The notes under the pieces are model-generated. The model worked only from the letters and a program-made list of their open reading frames with translations. It ran no database searches and was not told the DNA's origin. A DNA stretch of 34,963 nt, taken from positions 1 to 34,963 of the forward strand of contig CAYVQZ010000054.1 in the NCBI GenBank assembly GCA_964453435.1, read 5' to 3'. Position 1 is the stretch's first letter. The number at the start of each line of letters is the position of its first letter. The position numbers and the translations under genes are program-made. Below, piece by piece: positions 32,706-34,963 of this stretch. Origin of the DNA: CAYVQZ01 sp964453435 (GTDB lineage Bacteria; Abyssobacteria; SURF-5).

Positions 32706-32901
32706 CGGGCTTTCTCCATCGTCCGGTTCCGCCAAACACCAATGGGTTGCGGTTCGCGGTCGTTCCGGCGCCGCCAAAAGATTATATTTCCTCGGCCCTA
32801 TGGATTCAAGGCGCCATGGATTCGCGCGATAGCGAACAGCCATTTTTTCGGGGAGGGCACTGAGAAATTCTGTTCTTGTTATTTTCTTGAGCGGATGTGA
32901 A

Positions 32902-32917
32902 TGCGACAGATGTTACA
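32902..32917. promoter_or_regulatory. Degenerate palindrome resembling the tetR operator
   Basis: TGCGAC-AGAT-GTTACA shares the right arm and much of the left arm with TGTAAC-AAGT-GTTACA at 271-286 (10 of 12 arm positions). The 10-base string TGTTACAGAT occurs at both places. It lies between the divergent hydrolase operon and the sulfatase-like gene. It could be a second target of the same TetR protein, or chance. The remainder of the 439-base gap 32706-33144 contains only the promoter at 33043-33072. Confidence 0.35.
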
Positions 32918-33042
32918 GATAGGGTGTTTGAGGAAGAGGGTTTTGATGAGTGGAGGGAAATGGCTGTCACTTCAAAGATTAGTCCCACAAATCCCGGCAT
33001 TGCGCGGTTGTTCTCATGCGTCTATGGCATGCTCTCAAATAG

Positions 33043-33072
33043 TTGAAATTGATACATTCGTTTGTTTATAAT
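33043..33072 (+). promoter_or_regulatory. Sigma70-type promoter of the sulfatase-like gene
   Basis: TTGAAA (33043-33048) lies 18 bases before a perfect TATAAT (33067-33072). Transcription would start near 33079, after the upstream in-frame start at 33043, which supports the downstream ATG at 33145 as the true start. Confidence 0.7.
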
Positions 33073-33144
33073 TTCTGCGATGAGTTACAAGAATCCCATG
33101 TTTGGCGGAAATGCCGACATCTGGAATTCTGCAAGGCGGGCATA

Positions 33145-34524
33145 ATGAATTTCGAGAAAAGGTGTAATTCAAGCTTCTGGCTCGCCGTTGCATTCATTTT
33201 CCTGATGATTGGCATCGGCGTCGGCTGCTCCCGGTCAAAAGACCCGGAAAAACAGCGACCAAACGTTTTGCTTATTGTCATAGATACAGCGCGAGCGGAC
33301 CATTTTGGTTGCTACGGCTATCACCGCAACACGACTCCGAACATTGACCGAATCGCAGAAACCGGCATTCTTTTCAAAACAGTTTACTGCCAGATGCCAA
33401 CCACCGGTCCATCATTTGCCTCCATTTTCACCTCACTCTTTCCGAGAAGCCATGGAGTGCTCAAAAATGGCTGGGTCCTGACCGATGAGTATCCCACCCT
33501 GGCGGAAACATTAAAGAAAAACGGATATCATACCGCCTGCTTCATCAGTTCCTTTGTCTTGGCTTCCAAGTTCGGCTACTCCAGAGGGTTTGATTATTAT
33601 GATGAGGAGTTCCCTCCCGGTGGAGGGACCGCTGGACGCGTGGGTATGTGGGGAGGAGAAGTCGTGGAGGGGGAGTTCGACCAACGCGGTAATATCACGA
33701 CTCAAAAGGTGTTATTGTGGCTGCAGAAAAAGGTGAAACAACCCTTTTTCCTCATGGTGCATTATTACGACCCCCATTCCCCTTACGACCCCCCAGCCCC
33801 TTATGCGGATATGTTCTTGGAAAATGACGATGGGGATGAAAAAGTTGCACGGTATGATGGCGAAATCCGATTTGTCGACCATCAGGTTGGGCAACTTCTG
33901 GAAGCCTTTAAGGCAAACGGGCTCGCCTCGAACACGCTTGTCATCATTATGACCGATCATGGAGAGGGACTGGGGCAGCATGGATGGCAAGAACATGGGA
34001 TGTTTCTTTATGACGAACAGACGCGCATTGTTCTAATCATGAGTTGGTTAGGGGTCATTCCCTCCGGCGCGAAGATCGATTCGGTCGTGCAGGCAGTGGA
34101 TGTTTTTCCCACCATAGTAGACCTGCTGGGCTTGAAACTGGAGAGCGACGTTCAGGGAGCGAGCCTTGCGGCAATGCTCCTGCATCCGGAAAGGCAGGTT
34201 GACCGCTTCGCTTTCATCCAGAGAAGACCGTCCACCGAGCGCGACGCGTCGCGAGAATTCAAGGTGACACGGGAACAATATGGCATTCGAATTGGCGACA
34301 AAAAGTATATCTGGGCCCCTCGTGAAGGGGACGAAGAATTGTACAACCTTACTGACGACCCACAGGAATTGCGCAATATAGCGGGCAAAAATAAACAGCA
34401 TGCCGAAGAAATGCGAAATGCCATGATAAAAGTGATGAATGAACGGAAAAGCGAACCCGTGGCCGAAGCGATTCTGGACGAGCAGACACGGAAAAAACTA
34501 GAAGCTCTCGGGTACTTACAATAG
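33145..34524 (+). CDS. Sulfatase-superfamily lipoprotein-like protein
   Basis: This 459-residue protein starts with a signal-like segment (FWLAVAFIFLMIGIGVG) ending at C28, a weak lipobox (GVGC). The alkaline phosphatase/sulfatase fold follows: metal-binding VIDTARADHFGCYG near 45-58, then TDHGEGLGQHGWQEHG in the middle, and ELYNLTDDPQELRN near the C terminus. The active-site segment PTTGPSFASIFTSLFPRSHG has Thr (T87) where sulfatases have the formylglycine Cys or Ser in C/S-x-P-S-R, and Phe in place of the Arg. It may therefore be a phosphatase- or phosphodiesterase-like member. ATG 33145 has a weak ribosome binding site but fits the promoter at 33043-33072. It is monocistronic. Confidence 0.85.
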   Translation: MNFEKRCNSSFWLAVAFIFLMIGIGVGCSRSKDPEKQRPNVLLIVIDTARADHFGCYGYHRNTTPNIDRIAETGILFKTVYCQMPTTGPSFASIFTSLFPRSHGVLKNGWVLTDEYPTLAETLKKNGYHTACFISSFVLASKFGYSRGFDYYDEEFPPGGGTAGRVGMWGGEVVEGEFDQRGNITTQKVLLWLQKKVKQPFFLMVHYYDPHSPYDPPAPYADMFLENDDGDEKVARYDGEIRFVDHQVGQLLEAFKANGLASNTLVIIMTDHGEGLGQHGWQEHGMFLYDEQTRIVLIMSWLGVIPSGAKIDSVVQAVDVFPTIVDLLGLKLESDVQGASLAAMLLHPERQVDRFAFIQRRPSTERDASREFKVTREQYGIRIGDKKYIWAPREGDEELYNLTDDPQELRNIAGKNKQHAEEMRNAMIKVMNERKSEPVAEAILDEQTRKKLEALGYLQ

Positions 34525-34779
34525 GAGAAAGGGAAAAGCCCACACATTTCAAGGAGCATCCGCACAACGGTTAAAACACACCTTTGAAAAATAGTTCAAA
34601 GGACTTGAGGCTCACCGATTAAAGGGTGACCGAGGGAGGCCTTACTGCCTTATAATCGAGGAGAGTGTGCCCATGCGGATTTCTTTATGGTCGGGAACGG
34701 GTAGGGGCGCGCGGCTGTGCGCCCACCTCCATCCTCCCCTTTCTTAATGGGGGCAACGGGGGATTTTCCCGCCGCTGTC
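34525..34779. other. Intergenic region with a short hairpin
   Basis: CCTTTGAA (34581-34588) and TTCAAAGG (34595-34602) form an 8-base-pair stem with a 6-base loop, with no following T-tract, so it is a weak terminator candidate at best for the sulfatase-like gene. A CCTCCCCTTTCTTAATGGGGG-like stretch around 34730-34752 looks like a common dispersed repeat. No gene was seen. Confidence 0.45.
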
Positions 34780-34799
34780 ATTCCCGTGAAAACGGGAAT
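34780..34799. repeat. REP-like palindrome ATTCCCGT-GAAA-ACGGGAAT
   Basis: A perfect 8-base-pair inverted repeat with loop GAAA, preceded by CTGTC. It resembles the widespread GTCATTCCCG...CGGGAAT palindromes found in many bacterial genomes. Confidence 0.75.
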
Positions 34800-34809
34800 T
34801 CAGGAAAAG

Positions 34810-34915
34810 ATTCATTGAACCGCAAAGGCGTAAAGAACACAAAGAAAACAAAAGAAATTCCGGAACCGCAGATTCACGCCTGTCTGCGTGCGACGCACAG
34901 GCAGGCCGATGAACG
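34810..34915. repeat. Dispersed intergenic repeat, family B
   Basis: A stretch with AACCGCAAAGGCGTAAAGAA, then AACCGCAGATTCACGC (34864-34879, matching 168-183 in reverse complement) and an imperfect hairpin at about 34878-34906 (GCCTGTCTGCGT against ACGCACAGGCAGGC). Strings of this kind are common non-coding fillers in environmental genomes. A related CCGCAAAAAGCGCAAAGAAA string is present near 13377-13395. Confidence 0.55.
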
Positions 34916-34963
34916 CTAAGTGCACTGGTTCATAATTCCGCTCACGTATTTCATCACAGTGGA

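Noticed and set aside
34581..34602. 8-bp hairpin as terminator of the sulfatase-like gene
   Set aside because: The stem is AT-containing and lacks a T-tract, so an intrinsic terminator is not supported.

Overview
This window reads as chromosome of an anaerobic, Gram-negative-type bacterium. Envelope signs are an apolipoprotein N-acyltransferase-like protein, a SurA/PpiC-type foldase, a type II secretion/type IV pilus inner-membrane protein, a lipoprotein-like sulfatase-fold protein and two Tat-exported molybdoenzymes. Anaerobic redox signs are two type II DMSO-reductase-family catalytic subunits, an aldehyde:ferredoxin oxidoreductase-family enzyme, a 2x[4Fe-4S] ferredoxin and a ferredoxin-nitroreductase fusion. 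Several dispersed intergenic repeat families give it the look of an uncultured Desulfobacterota/Abyssubacteria-like lineage, but the taxonomy is an impression and cannot be settled from the sequence alone. No rRNA, tRNA, CRISPR array, transposase or integrase was found.

Layout. (1) 241-3751, plus: a TetR regulator with a textbook promoter and overlapping palindromic operator, then a Rossmann FAD oxidoreductase and a DUF362 protein that overlap by ATGA. (2) 4110-5204, plus: a D-cysteine desulfhydrase/ACC deaminase-like PLP enzyme. (3) 5387-8081, minus: a PpiC foldase, an FKBP/SlyD-type isomerase, a glycine-rich RRM protein and an RRM protein fused in frame to a ribosomal protein bS21-like domain. 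(4) 8846-11700, plus: a GH3 glycosidase flanked by two small membrane proteins. (5) 11811-14900, minus: an Lnt-like acyltransferase and a GspF/PilC protein. (6) 15522-17328, minus: an AAA/ABC-type ATPase with a DUF4276 (Toprim-like) partner, a possible defence pair. (7) 17999-24151, plus: two tandem, very similar Tat-exported molybdoenzymes related to ethylbenzene dehydrogenase-type enzymes, ending at a strong intrinsic terminator. (8) 24502-30417, minus: a five-gene operon, MoxR ATPase, VWA protein, ferredoxin, AOR-family enzyme and sphingosine-1-phosphate-lyase-like PLP enzyme. (9) 31009-32705, minus: an alpha/beta hydrolase and a ferredoxin-nitroreductase. (10) 33145-34524, plus: a sulfatase-superfamily protein without the formylglycine cysteine.

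How the genes may work together. The most coherent reading of region 8 is that the lyase-like enzyme makes an aldehyde, the AOR-family enzyme oxidises it to the acid, electrons pass to the co-encoded ferredoxin, and the MoxR/VWA pair matures the metalloenzyme. This is inference. The adjacent tandem molybdoenzymes have no visible beta, gamma or chaperone genes, so their electron-transfer partners must lie elsewhere or be unusual. A GGGACTGTCCC-centred repeat family recurs in at least six intergenic gaps, together with other palindromic elements at 21056-21164 and 34780-34907.
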